A model generated the notes under the pieces. The model made no database searches and had not been told where the DNA came from. It saw only the letters and a list, made by a program, of their open reading frames with translations. A DNA stretch of 64,000 bases from Chloropicon primus. Taxonomy: Eukaryota > Chlorophyta > Chloropicophyceae > Chloropicales > Chloropicaceae. Each line of letters starts with the position of its first letter. Position 1 is the first letter of the stretch. Location of the stretch: positions 806,001 to 870,000 of the forward strand of contig CP060754.1 in NCBI GenBank assembly GCA_023205875.1. The letters run 5' to 3'. The translations under genes and the position numbers were made by a program. This document shows positions 56,440 to 64,000 of this stretch, piece by piece.

Positions 56440-57963
56440 TTATTTTTGCTTCGAAGACGCCTCGACCACTCTCTGGACCAGGTCCCAAAACGGAGATACC
56501 GTCGAGATTTTCACTCTCTCCTCCGGAGTGTGGGCACCCAGGATGGTGGGGCCGAAGGCGACCATGTCGCACCCTTGAAGCTTCTCGCCAATGATGCCGC
56601 ACTCCAGGCCCGCGTGGATCGCGGTGACCTCGGGCTTGCGCCCAATAATCTTCGTCACCTCGTCCACGGTAACCTTGAGGATGGGCGACTCCAGGTTGGG
56701 CTGCCAGCCCGGGTACGGCACGTTGCCCGTCACCGTGGCGCCGCACAGGCCGGCCAGGGACCTGAACTGCCCCCTCACCGCCTCGATCGCCCCGTTCACG
56801 GAGGATCGGGTGGAGCACATGATCACAAACTCCACATCGCCGGCGTCGTCGGACGCAGCGGCCCCTTCGGCCGCCTTGCACTTGACGCTGGCAATGTTGT
56901 TGGACGTCTCCACGAGCTCGGGAATGCTGTGGGAGAACTTGACTGGCCCGTGCGGAAGGACGTTGAGCACGGAAACGAGCTTCCTGCCGTCCTCCTCGGT
57001 GAGGGCCACGCCTTTGCCAAAGGCGCCGTCCTCGGCCACGCTCAGGGCCACCTCCATGCCCTTCTCGAGGACGCCGTACTCCAGCTTGAGCTCGCCCGCG
57101 ATCCTGTCCAGCACCTCCTTGGCCGCGTCGCCTTGGCCGTCTCCGCTCCTCCTCACGTACACCCTCGCCTCGCTCGTCCTGGGGATGACGTTGTGCTGCT
57201 TGTCCCCCGCCGAGACGTCCGCGAGGCGGCAGAGTCCCGCCTCCATGAGGCCGCTCAGCACCCTCGCGGCCACCTTGACTGCGCTGGCGTGGTACTTGTG
57301 GATGTCCGCGCCGGAGTGGCCGCCGACCAGGCCTCCCACCGCGAGGACGGCCGGTCGGAACTCGCCGAGGTCCACCCGCTCCCTCCGGCACCTCAGAGCG
57401 ATGTTGCTGATGCCGCCGCCGGCGCAGCCGCAGTACACGTTCGGCCAGTCCTCCGCGTCCAAGTTGAGAAGGATGCGACCCTCCACGATGGAGGGGTCGA
57501 GGGCCTTGGCCCCGACCAGGCCGATCTCCTCCTGGACGGTGAAGAGCCCCTCCAGGGGAGGGAGATCGGCGTCCTCGGGCATCTCGAGGAGCGCCAGGGC
57601 CGCCGCGACGCCCAGGCCGTTGTCGGCCCCCAGCGTGGTCCCCCTGGCCTTCAGCCAGTCCCCCTCGATCTTGAGGGCGATGGGGTCCTCCGAGAAGTCG
57701 TGGCTCGAGTCCTTCTCCTTCTCGCACACCATGTCGACGTGCCCCTGGATCACGACGGTCGGCGCGCCCTTCACACTCCCCTCCCTCCTCACGCAGATGT
57801 TCCCCGCCTCGTCCTGCCTCCACTTCAGCCCGTTCTCCTCCGCGAACCCCTTGATGTACTCCAGGACTCCCTCCTCCTCCCTGCTCCTCCTCGGGATCGA
57901 GGCTAGGGTCTCAAAGTGCTTCCATATCACCCGGGGCTCCAACCCCTCGGTCACACCCACCAT
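56440..57963 (-). CDS. pepD: Aminoacyl-histidine dipeptidase PepD (M20)
   Basis: A 507-residue cytosolic dipeptidase of the bacterial PepD group (metallopeptidase M20), cleaving Xaa-His and other dipeptides. Metal ligands and catalytic residues are all present: 'QGHVDMVCEK' gives H75 and D77, 'TLGADNGLGVA' gives D114, 'TVQEEIGLVGA' gives the catalytic E145 and ligand E146, 'LLNLDAED' gives D169, and 'HAGLECGIIGEK' the C-terminal region. No targeting peptide: it starts 'MVGVTEGLEPRVIWKHFE' as bacterial forms do. PepD is chiefly bacterial and patchy in protists, so transfer is plausible, though codon use is now like that of its neighbours. Shares a 322-bp divergent promoter with PsaD. Confidence 0.95.
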   Translation of the reverse strand: MVGVTEGLEPRVIWKHFETLASIPRRSREEEGVLEYIKGFAEENGLKWRQDEAGNICVRREGSVKGAPTVVIQGHVDMVCEKEKDSSHDFSEDPIALKIEGDWLKARGTTLGADNGLGVAAALALLEMPEDADLPPLEGLFTVQEEIGLVGAKALDPSIVEGRILLNLDAEDWPNVYCGCAGGGISNIALRCRRERVDLGEFRPAVLAVGGLVGGHSGADIHKYHASAVKVAARVLSGLMEAGLCRLADVSAGDKQHNVIPRTSEARVYVRRSGDGQGDAAKEVLDRIAGELKLEYGVLEKGMEVALSVAEDGAFGKGVALTEEDGRKLVSVLNVLPHGPVKFSHSIPELVETSNNIASVKCKAAEGAAASDDAGDVEFVIMCSTRSSVNGAIEAVRGQFRSLAGLCGATVTGNVPYPGWQPNLESPILKVTVDEVTKIIGRKPEVTAIHAGLECGIIGEKLQGCDMVAFGPTILGAHTPEERVKISTVSPFWDLVQRVVEASSKQK

Positions 57964-58285
57964 GGGTCACTGGGTCGCTCGAAACAAGCAAGCAAACGAA
58001 CAAGACAAACGAACAAACGTCCCTCCACCCTGCGCTTTTCCTCTTCTCCTCGCCCCTTCGGGTCGGGTCGCCTTCGTTTTTTAAGTGCACACACAATGGT
58101 TGTAGTTTTAGGTGTACGGGGATCCGTCGCGATCATTGGCTCGGACAAGGGAAGGGATAAGGCGGGATCTTGTTCTCTCTCTCACGAGGAAGGGAGGAAG
58201 AGACAGAGAGGTTGACGTCGTCGGTCGGGTTTGTGTTTGTCGTGCAGCGCCTTGTTTTTGCGGTTGAGAAGAGGGTTGAGAAAGG
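57964..58285. promoter_or_regulatory. Divergent promoter, PepD / PsaD
   Basis: 322 bp between opposite starts. 'AAGCAAGCAAACGAACAAGAC'-like short A/C-rich repeats lie near 57983-58020. No gene or clear light-response element recognised. Confidence 0.4.
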
Positions 58286-59054
58286 ATGGCGTTCGGAGTC
58301 GTGAGCAAGGTGCAGACTCTGAGGACCGTGCGCGCGGTCAACAGGCGCGCGGCGAGAACGCAGGTGAGTGGGGCGTGACAGTCCATATCTCGGAGGAACA
58401 AGCCGGATCCCCTCTCCCCCCCCGGATCCCCTCTCCTTCTTCTGGGCAAGCAGCGACTGACTTTCACTCCCCCTCGATCCGCCCGCGACGCAGAGGGTTG
58501 TCAGGGTCTCCGCGGAAGCGCCCGTGCCGGCGAAGAAGAAGAAGGCGGCCAAGGAGCCGTGGACGGAGCCCACTCTGGACCCCACCACCCCATCGCCCAT
58601 CTTCGGGGGCAGCACGGGAGGCCTCCTGCGCAAGGCTCAGGTGGAGGAGTTCTACGTGATCACGTGGGAAGCCAAGAAGGAGCAGATTTTCGAGATGCCA
58701 ACGGGGGGTGCGGCGATCATGCGCCAGGGCCCCAACCTCCTCAAGCTCGCGCGAAAAGAGCAGTGCCAGGCCCTTCTGACGCAGCTTAGGACCAAGTTCA
58801 AGACGGACGGGTGCTACTACCGCGTGTTCCCGGATGGGTCCGTGGAGTACCTCCACCCGAACGACGGGGTCTACCCGGAGAAGGTCAACCCCGGGCGCCA
58901 GCAGGCCAACACCAACGACAGGAGGATCGGCCAGAACGTAAACCCCATCAACGTCAAGTTCACGGGATCGCTGGGGCCATTCGAGTCGGACATGGCCAAC
59001 GGTCCTCTCACGCAGAAGGACCCACCACCAAGGCCTCCAGCCCCAGAGCAGTAA
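58286..59054 (+). CDS. PSAD: Photosystem I subunit II (PsaD), nuclear, two exons
   Basis: Exons 58286-58363 and 58494-59054 join in phase 0 to give 212 residues. PsaD lies on the stromal side of photosystem I and docks ferredoxin. Residues 1-38 are an Arg/Val/Ala-rich transit peptide, probably cut near 'VRVSA'. The mature part begins with a Lys run and '[20 protein letters not shown]', then '[20 protein letters not shown]', '[15 protein letters not shown]', '[20 protein letters not shown]' and '[19 protein letters not shown]', all hallmark PsaD. The intron falls inside the transit peptide, as if the targeting exon had been added after transfer from the plastid. Nuclear PsaD marks the green plastid lineage. 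TGTAA lies 74 bp after the stop. Confidence 0.97.
58364..58493 (+). other. Intron in PsaD gene
   Basis: 130 nt: donor 'ACGCAG|GTGAGT', branch-like 'GACTGAC', acceptor 'GCGACGCAG|AGG'; phase 0. It contains a short direct repeat of CCGGATCCCCTCTCC. Confidence 0.92.
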
Positions 59055-59397
59055 GGAGAAGGCGTGAAACGACGGCGAGGAGGTGGAGGTGGGGAACGGC
59101 CCCATCGGCGTGGAGAGGGAAGGGCCTTGTAAAGCAAAGCAAATGGGTGTGCGTTTGTTCAAGATTTCTGAGCCATATATATATGCAGAAAGAAAATTCT
59201 AACTGGTTGGAACCAGGCATATGTGTATATATATGATAGAAATAGATAACAAATAAAAAATCATATAAAATAATCCCGCGCCCACGGAGGGGGTCACCGC
59301 CAAGCCCAACCCCCCCGAGCGCGTCTCCCTCAAAAACCCCTGCCTGTATCATACATGGTACCTCGCAGCGCGGCCGCGACCGTCACCACCACCCTCA
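59055..59397. other. Convergent 3' region, PsaD / SAND-like
   Basis: 343 bp. TGTAA for PsaD is at 59128-59132. Then an unusually AT-rich part (59170-59275) with two (TA)n blocks and A-runs, likely holding poly(A) sites for both genes. No coding frame. Confidence 0.5.
59128..59132 (+). terminator. TGTAA polyadenylation signal, PsaD
   Basis: TGTAA 74 bp past the PsaD stop, just before the AT-rich stretch. Confidence 0.5.
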
Positions 59398-61128
59398 TCA
59401 CCTGCTGTTGAAGGTGTTCGGAGGAAAGGTTGCGGCGTTCGGCACTCCCTGGAAGTTCAGACCCATCCCATGCAGCATCGGGCTCATCATGCTCTGCAAA
59501 GCGGCCATGTTCATCTGCGGCGCCGCGGCGGGGTTGGCGTTGGCCATGCCCAGGGGCATCACCTGGTTCAGGAAGGGCAGGCCGGGCATCCCGCCCATCA
59601 TCCCCGGGTGGATCATGTTCATCTGGGGGAAGGGCAGCCCCATGCCAGGGGGGTGGGGGGCAACGAACGGCCCCGAGCCCACCACGGCCGCGTTGAAGAC
59701 GTCCTGCGCCCTCGCGGCGCCCTTGTTCTCTTGAGCGGGGGGTGTCGCCTTCCTCTGGGACCCCGCCCCCCCGTGACGATGGGAGACCCGAGCCCCGCCC
59801 CCGGGCGCCCTGCCGTCCCTCTCCTTGCCAGAGCCAACGGCCTTGCCGTTCGACCTCTCGGCCTGCTGCTTCGGCCTCTTCTTCGCCAGCCTCTCCCCCC
59901 CCTTCTCCACGACGCAGGACGGGCCCAGGCTGCCGGCCCACTTCTCCCCCTCCCTCCCCGTGATGACCACGCGGAGGGTGTTGTCGTCCGACAAGTCGAT
60001 CTTGCTGATGACAAAGTAGTCCCTCTTGCTCTTCCTCCCCGCCGCCGCGGGGAACTTGCCGAAGTAAGCGTTCCTGTTCCTTGACCTTGGGGTGTCCTCG
60101 TCGTTCTGGTCCTGCTGGCTCTGCGCCCGGACGCCGTGCTTGGGCTCCTCGGCCTCGTTCTCCGTGTCGAACATGCTGATGCTGCCCTGGAGCCACTTTG
60201 GCCGCTTCCTCGTCCTGGTGGACTTCTCCCTGTAAAGCACAGAGTTCTCGTCGTCCGAGGAGTCGTCCAGGTCGTAGATCGCGCTCAGGGGCAGGGCCCT
60301 CGCGCCCTCCTTCTCGAAGCCCTGGGCGGACTCCCTGGCCGCGGCCTCGCTCTCGAACAGGACTTTCCCCTCCCTCTCCGGGTGCGCCAGGTTATCCGGA
60401 TCGTCCTTTGGCTCGCAGGTCAGGCAGTCCCCGACCTCGGCCTGGAACGCGGACCCTATCCTCGGCCTCGGCCTGAGGCCCTCGCCCCCCCCACCGTGCT
60501 TGTTCTTCAAGCCGAACGTGCCGCCGGCGGGGTGGCTCATCACCATCGCGGCGTCCCCCGCCGCCTCCTTGTGCTTTGCGCCCCGGAAAGCGAGCCACCG
60601 GGAGTGGTGCTCCCCCCCGCCGGCGGGGTTCCGGGTCCCGCCCTTCCGTGAAGGGTCCCACTCGTGCTGCGCGCCCTCCCCGAACCTCGGGCTGGCAGGC
60701 CACGTGGCCATCTGGGCCGAGGCGCTCCCGCTCCCGCTCTGTGCCCCCGCGCTCCTCGCCCTCCCGTTGCTGGAGGACCTCCCCCCCCTCCCCCCGCTCT
60801 TGTCGAACCCGTTGTCCTCGAGCCACTTCCCCAGGGTGCACGGCCCCAGCGCGTGCACGTTCCACTGCATGCCGGGCTCCGCCGCGACGTCGATCCGGAC
60901 GCTGTACTTCCACTTCTTCGAGGCCGCCATCCCCGCGTACCTCTCGAACTCGGTCGGCGTGTACATGTGCGCCCTCTCTCCCTCCTGCAGCGCCGACCTC
61001 CTCGGGTAGAAGAAGACCCTCTTGTGCGGGTCGAACTCTCCCGCAAAGCCGTTGCACACCACCGCGATCATCACCCCGCCGGGACGACGCTCCCCCTCGT
61101 CGTTCCCCACCTCCGGTACGCTCCCCAT
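59398..61128 (-). CDS. Putative SAND/ULTRAPETALA-like DNA-binding regulator, 576 aa
   Basis: The N-terminal 90 residues contain a SAND-like module: 'VVCNGFAGEFDPHKRVFFY' (about 22-40) and 'MYTPTEFERYAGMAASKKWK' (about 52-71) followed by 'YSVRID'. The 'TP.EFE..aG....k.WK.SvR' pattern is that of SAND, plant ULTRAPETALA and algal VARL/RegA domains, which bind DNA or chromatin. The middle is Gly/Ser/Arg-rich; 'DYFVISKIDLSDDNTLRVVI' (about 390) may be a small second beta domain. The C-terminal 110 residues are Met/Pro/Asn-rich ('GMMGGMPGLPFLNQVMPLGM') like an activation or prion-like segment. Single exon; no ATG in frame upstream of 61128. Function otherwise unknown. Confidence 0.6.
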   Translation of the reverse strand: MGSVPEVGNDEGERRPGGVMIAVVCNGFAGEFDPHKRVFFYPRRSALQEGERAHMYTPTEFERYAGMAASKKWKYSVRIDVAAEPGMQWNVHALGPCTLGKWLEDNGFDKSGGRGGRSSSNGRARSAGAQSGSGSASAQMATWPASPRFGEGAQHEWDPSRKGGTRNPAGGGEHHSRWLAFRGAKHKEAAGDAAMVMSHPAGGTFGLKNKHGGGGEGLRPRPRIGSAFQAEVGDCLTCEPKDDPDNLAHPEREGKVLFESEAAARESAQGFEKEGARALPLSAIYDLDDSSDDENSVLYREKSTRTRKRPKWLQGSISMFDTENEAEEPKHGVRAQSQQDQNDEDTPRSRNRNAYFGKFPAAAGRKSKRDYFVISKIDLSDDNTLRVVITGREGEKWAGSLGPSCVVEKGGERLAKKRPKQQAERSNGKAVGSGKERDGRAPGGGARVSHRHGGAGSQRKATPPAQENKGAARAQDVFNAAVVGSGPFVAPHPPGMGLPFPQMNMIHPGMMGGMPGLPFLNQVMPLGMANANPAAAPQMNMAALQSMMSPMLHGMGLNFQGVPNAATFPPNTFNSR

Positions 61129-62034
61129 CGACGACGACAGGGGATCACCACCTCGGTTCCCACGCTCGAGCCTCGAGCCACGTCCGCGGTCGCCTCGCCG
61201 GCCTCCCTTGCTCCCTCCCTCTCTTCGCCCCTCGGCAGGGGCGATGACGAATCCCGTACGACGCTTCGCTCGGTTCCGAATCGGCAACCCTCGCGTCCGG
61301 GCTCTCCCCAGGCCTCGGGTCGCGCGAAGCTCCCCCCCCGTCCTCTCTCCCTCTCTCGTCCCCTCTCCCTCGACGACGAGGTCACGACCAGGTCTCGCCT
61401 CAATCCCTTGTGTCCGCGGCCGCCTGTCCTCGCTGGAAGCCCGATCCCTCCGCCCGAGCAGTTCAGGCCAGTTGTCTCCCTCCGCCCGGGTCCAAGCCCC
61501 CCTGTCGAAAAGATCTCCGGTCACGGGAGTAGTCCCGTGGTCGTGGTGGATGGCCAGCGGAAGAACGAGAACGGAGGAGGAGGAAGAAGAGAAGATTCTT
61601 TTACAAGAATTGGAAACCAGCGGACTCTGATGTGCTCTGCTGTGGTGTTGAAATCCTCGGTCTGTCGAGTCCAGGAGCAGAAAAAACAAAAACAAAACAA
61701 AAAACAAAAACAAAACGAAAGCGAGCGCTCCACGAGAAAGAGAAAGAGAAAGAGAAAACAAAAGGACACCGTCTCACCCAACACAAATTATTGCAAAATA
61801 AAATATCTTCCTCTCTCTCTCTCTCTCTCCTCTCCTTCTCTCTCTCCTCAGGGTCGTTTTTGAGTGTTCATATATACACTCGTCGATAGACCCTTATCGA
61901 TCGATGGGGCGCTTTACCCGAACGACGACGACGACGACGACGAAGGGCGAAGAAGAAGCCAGTCAGTCAGTCTGTCTGTGTCTCCAAGGCTGGCTGCTGC
62001 TGGAGGGCGTGTCCTCCTCGTCTCGTGAATCATC
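61129..62034. promoter_or_regulatory. Long divergent region, SAND-like / GPCR
   Basis: 906 bp between opposite starts. It contains an A/C-rich simple repeat (61681-61720), a (GAGAAA)n run (61733-61758), a (CT)n run (61812-61850) and a (GAC)n run (61923-61943). The first 600 bp are GC-rich and open on the minus strand but lack an ATG. No gene supported. Confidence 0.4.
61681..61850. repeat. Cluster of simple repeats
   Basis: In order: AAAAC/AAAAAC units, GAGAAA units and a CT dinucleotide run, all within 170 bp of the GPCR promoter. Confidence 0.8.
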
Positions 62035-63033
62035 ATGGGCGCGTCGGAGCTGGGGACGAGCGACCAGCACACTCTGACGGTGGTGAACCAGGTGTTCTCG
62101 GGGTTCAGCGTCTGTGGGTCGGCCCTGATCATATGCTCGTACGTCCTGTTCCCGAGCCTGCGCAAGTTCTCGTACAAGCTCGTGTTGATGCTCAGCATAA
62201 GCGATTTTGGGAACCAGGGGTGCTCTTTCCTCGGGAACCCGAACCACGAGCAGGCGCTCTGCGCGATCCAGGCGGTGGGGATCCAGTTCTGGTCCGTCGC
62301 CAGCTTCCTGTGGACTGGAGCGATAGCGTACGTGCTGCGAAGCACGGTGATAGACAAGAGGACGGACATCGAGGGGACGTACAGGAAGATGCACGTGTTC
62401 ATCTGGGCCCTCTCCTTCGGGGCGGCCGTGATCCCGTCCTGGGCCTACGCGCCCACGGGGGCCTGGTGCTGGATAGAGGGGGAGGACATCGGCGGGAAAA
62501 TCATGCGGTTCATCTTCTACTACGCGCCCCTGTGGTTCGTCATCGGGTACAACGTCTTCGCCTATGTCAGCGTCATCCGGTACCTGAGGAGGGTGCAGCT
62601 CCTGGCGAACAGCATAAACACGAACGCGGACAGCCAGCCGAGGTTCGAGATGAAGGCGATCTCCAGGCTGGGCTGGTACCCCTGCATCCTCATCTTCTGC
62701 CACACCTTCGCCACGATAAACAGGATCCAGAACTGGGTCAGCCCGCACAACCCGAGCTTCGTTCTCTTCCTGCTTCACACGTGCACGCAGTCCCTCACCG
62801 GGTTCCTCAATTGCGTGGCGTACGGCCTGAACCACGCCGTGAGGTCCGCCTGGTTCGAGAGGTTCCCCTTCCTGAAGAAGCTCGCGGTGTGCGGCAAGGG
62901 AAGGGAGAACAAGTTCCACAAGTTCGAGAACGAGATGAGCGTCCGGGGCGAGGACAACGGGAAGGACGTTCCTCTCGACTCGCCCGTGGACAACGGCAAC
63001 GGGGAGGGGGACGGGCCCGACAACAAGCTGTGA
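62035..63033 (+). CDS. cAMP-receptor-like (class E/Dicty_CAR) G-protein-coupled receptor
   Basis: A 332-residue seven-helix receptor. Helices are visible at about 18-40, 46-64, 78-102, 118-138, 158-182, 212-232 and 240-262. Family features include 'LRKFSYKLVLMLSISDFGNQ' (TM2 with conserved Ser-Asp), a Cys pair for the extracellular disulfide ('CAIQAVGIQFWSVASFLWTG' and 'GAWCWIEGE'), 'RYLRRVQ' after TM5, 'LGWYPCILIFCHTFATINRI' in TM6 and 'GFLNCVAYGLNHAVRSAWF' in TM7. This is the Dictyostelium cAR/GCR1-related group. The tail (about 275-332) is hydrophilic and acidic with Ser/Asn. Ligand and coupling are unknown. The ATG at 62035 has good context. Confidence 0.88.
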   Translation: MGASELGTSDQHTLTVVNQVFSGFSVCGSALIICSYVLFPSLRKFSYKLVLMLSISDFGNQGCSFLGNPNHEQALCAIQAVGIQFWSVASFLWTGAIAYVLRSTVIDKRTDIEGTYRKMHVFIWALSFGAAVIPSWAYAPTGAWCWIEGEDIGGKIMRFIFYYAPLWFVIGYNVFAYVSVIRYLRRVQLLANSINTNADSQPRFEMKAISRLGWYPCILIFCHTFATINRIQNWVSPHNPSFVLFLLHTCTQSLTGFLNCVAYGLNHAVRSAWFERFPFLKKLAVCGKGRENKFHKFENEMSVRGEDNGKDVPLDSPVDNGNGEGDGPDNKL

Positions 63034-63045
63034 GGCTTTAGGTTT

Positions 63046-63096
63046 TACGGGTATTACGGATATTACGGATATTACGGATATATATATATATATATC
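63046..63096. repeat. TTACGGATA tandem repeat and (TA)n
   Basis: About four copies of a 9-bp TTACGGATA unit (the first is TTACGGGTA) passing into a (TA)n run, right after the GPCR stop. Confidence 0.85.
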
Positions 63097-63145
63097 AATT
63101 TCGCTGGTGAGTATTATGTTGTGTATAAGTTAAAGTTGTCGCCTC

Positions 63146-64000
63146 TCAACCCTCCGCCTTGCTCTTCAGTTGGCGTGCACGGTCCAAAAATTCCTCCATG
63201 TTCAGCTCGTTGATGAACACCATTCCTCGCGCCGCCCTCATCCTGGGGTCCTTGTGGTTCTTGAAGTAGTCCGTGCCGAGGAGGGTGGCCAGCTGCCGGT
63301 ACTGCTCCGCCTGAATCATTTGGGCCCAGTGAGAGAACGGTCCGTCGTAGTCCGGGGCCGGGAAGGAGGCCTCCTTCTGAGAGATGAAGCAGGTCTCAAA
63401 GGCGTCGTTCAGGTGAGCGAGGTCGCCAAGCTCCACGGGGTACATGATCTTGGCCTCCCTGGGGTGGAAGCGGAACCACACGTTCCTGTACCCCCAGATC
63501 TTCAAGTCCTTCTTCGAGTCTTGCTCGCAATACAACTTGCAGGCCGCGGAAACCGCCTGCAGCACCTTGTAGTGGGTGTCCGGCCCGCTCCCCTCAGGAT
63601 CCAGGGCGACCGTGACGTAGCCAGGGCTCTTCTGCTTCATCAACTTTAGCAAAGGCAAAACGTCCCTGTTGATCTCGGGATCCTCGGTGAAGAGGTCGCC
63701 CTTGTAGAATCCCATGCGGAGGTGGGCCACGGAGTCCGAAGGGACGAAGCCGTGGTAGCCCCACAGGGCGTCGCACTCAAACTCCCTGAGCATCCCCTTG
63801 AGAACTTGGTACTCCACAGAGTCCTTCTGTCCCTGGTACTGGTTCTCGTAGTAGCGAATGGCTTTCTCGAGGGACTCCTGGAAGAAGGCCGCCTGGCTGG
63901 ACTTTGAGCCCTCTGGGTCGAAGTTCCTCGCGATGCACCTCAGCACGCGCTCTGAGATCGCGTCATCTTTGCCGTACACATCTCTCGCGGCGTGGGCATT
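63146..64000 (-). CDS. PIG-L/LmbE-like C-terminal part of a glucosamine-6-phosphate deaminase-like protein, partial
   Basis: The last 285 residues of a gene that continues past the right edge of the window. The frame is open to base 64000 with no ATG near it. 'RMGFYKGDLFTEDPEINRDV' and 'SPGYVTVALDPEGSGPDTHY' match the C-terminal deacetylase-like half of the long bacterial NagB-type proteins, where 'P...IYAAGDLADPHGTH' carries metal-binding Asp and His; 'WGYRNVWFRFHPREAKIMYP' and 'CFISQKEASFP' follow in the same order. These proteins act on amino sugars, but the exact reaction of the fused form is not established. The isomerase half, if present, lies outside the window, so function is tentative. 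Confidence 0.55.
   Translation of the reverse strand, partial: NAHAARDVYGKDDAISERVLRCIARNFDPEGSKSSQAAFFQESLEKAIRYYENQYQGQKDSVEYQVLKGMLREFECDALWGYHGFVPSDSVAHLRMGFYKGDLFTEDPEINRDVLPLLKLMKQKSPGYVTVALDPEGSGPDTHYKVLQAVSAACKLYCEQDSKKDLKIWGYRNVWFRFHPREAKIMYPVELGDLAHLNDAFETCFISQKEASFPAPDYDGPFSHWAQMIQAEQYRQLATLLGTDYFKNHKDPRMRAARGMVFINELNMEEFLDRARQLKSKAEG

Noticed and set aside
56362-57906. 514-codon open frame opposite PepD
   Set aside because: Antisense shadow; PepD has all catalytic residues on the other strand.
61129-61761. 210-codon extension of the SAND-like gene
   Set aside because: No ATG in this stretch; begins with a simple-repeat hydrophobic run.
1-64000. Transposons, retroelements, viral insertions, tRNA or rRNA genes
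   Set aside because: No transposase, reverse transcriptase, integrase or capsid coding, no long terminal or inverted repeats, and no tRNA-like cloverleaf or rRNA sequence were seen in the non-coding stretches.

Overview
This is nuclear DNA from a compact, GC-rich, intron-poor eukaryote, most likely a green alga of the prasinophyte/early chlorophyte kind. Three things point there. Photosystem I subunit PsaD is encoded here with a plastid transit peptide; red-lineage algae normally keep psaD in the plastid. The thylakoid thioredoxin HCF164 and plant-type families (RWP-RK, peptidyl-serine alpha-galactosyltransferase, EDR2-C/DUF1336, K+-type V-PPase) are present. TGTAA, the polyadenylation signal typical of chlorophytes, lies shortly after many stop codons. 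A more exact placement, such as Chloropicophyceae, is only a guess. A chlorarachniophyte also has nuclear psaD but would be expected to carry many more introns.

The window carries 35 protein genes, about one per 1.8 kb. I see no tRNA, rRNA, transposon or viral sequence. Nine introns (78-256 nt) are supported, eight of them near gene 5' ends. In order: FolB (partial), USP10-like protease, ribosomal eS10, GT29 sialyltransferase-like, mitochondrial ATP-Mg/Pi-type carrier, HCF164, TAPT1 family (1-8.7 kb); a 1664-residue Sfi1-like protein with 120-bp repeats, farnesyltransferase beta, bystin (9-17 kb); beta-helix protein, dienelactone hydrolase, RWP-RK factor, an unknown, RNF10-like RING protein, a MORN-like unknown, a WD40 protein (17-28 kb); SERGT1 with ShK domain, PH-tailed myosin, ISCA-type protein, organellar DEAD helicase, CLASP (28-41 kb); VPS9 protein, unknown helical protein, PNRC/Edc1-like decapping factor, V-PPase (41-49 kb); CCDC96/FAP184, DUF1336 protein, NSRP1-like, CEP295-like, PepD dipeptidase, PsaD (49-59 kb); SAND-like regulator, cAMP-receptor-like GPCR, and a partial PIG-L/NagB-like enzyme (59-64 kb).

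Strands alternate strikingly: 26 of 34 neighbouring pairs switch strand, giving 13 divergent promoters and convergent 3' ends sometimes only 34-43 bp apart. Several genes fit a centriole/cilium/microtubule theme (Sfi1-like, CEP295-like, CCDC96/FAP184, CLASP, possibly TAPT1). Others serve plastid function (PsaD, HCF164, perhaps the helicase), endomembrane/cell-wall glycosylation (GT29, SERGT1) and RNA processing (bystin, eS10, NSRP1, PNRC-like). I found no dedicated new multigene system. The most novel-looking items are the PH-tailed myosin, the homogenised repeats in the Sfi1-like gene, the likely doubly acylated DUF1336 protein, the PNRC-like decapping factor and the SAND-like regulator.

Start codons were placed at the first plausible in-frame ATG, and introns were joined by splice-site sequence plus frame and family continuity. 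No transcript data were available.
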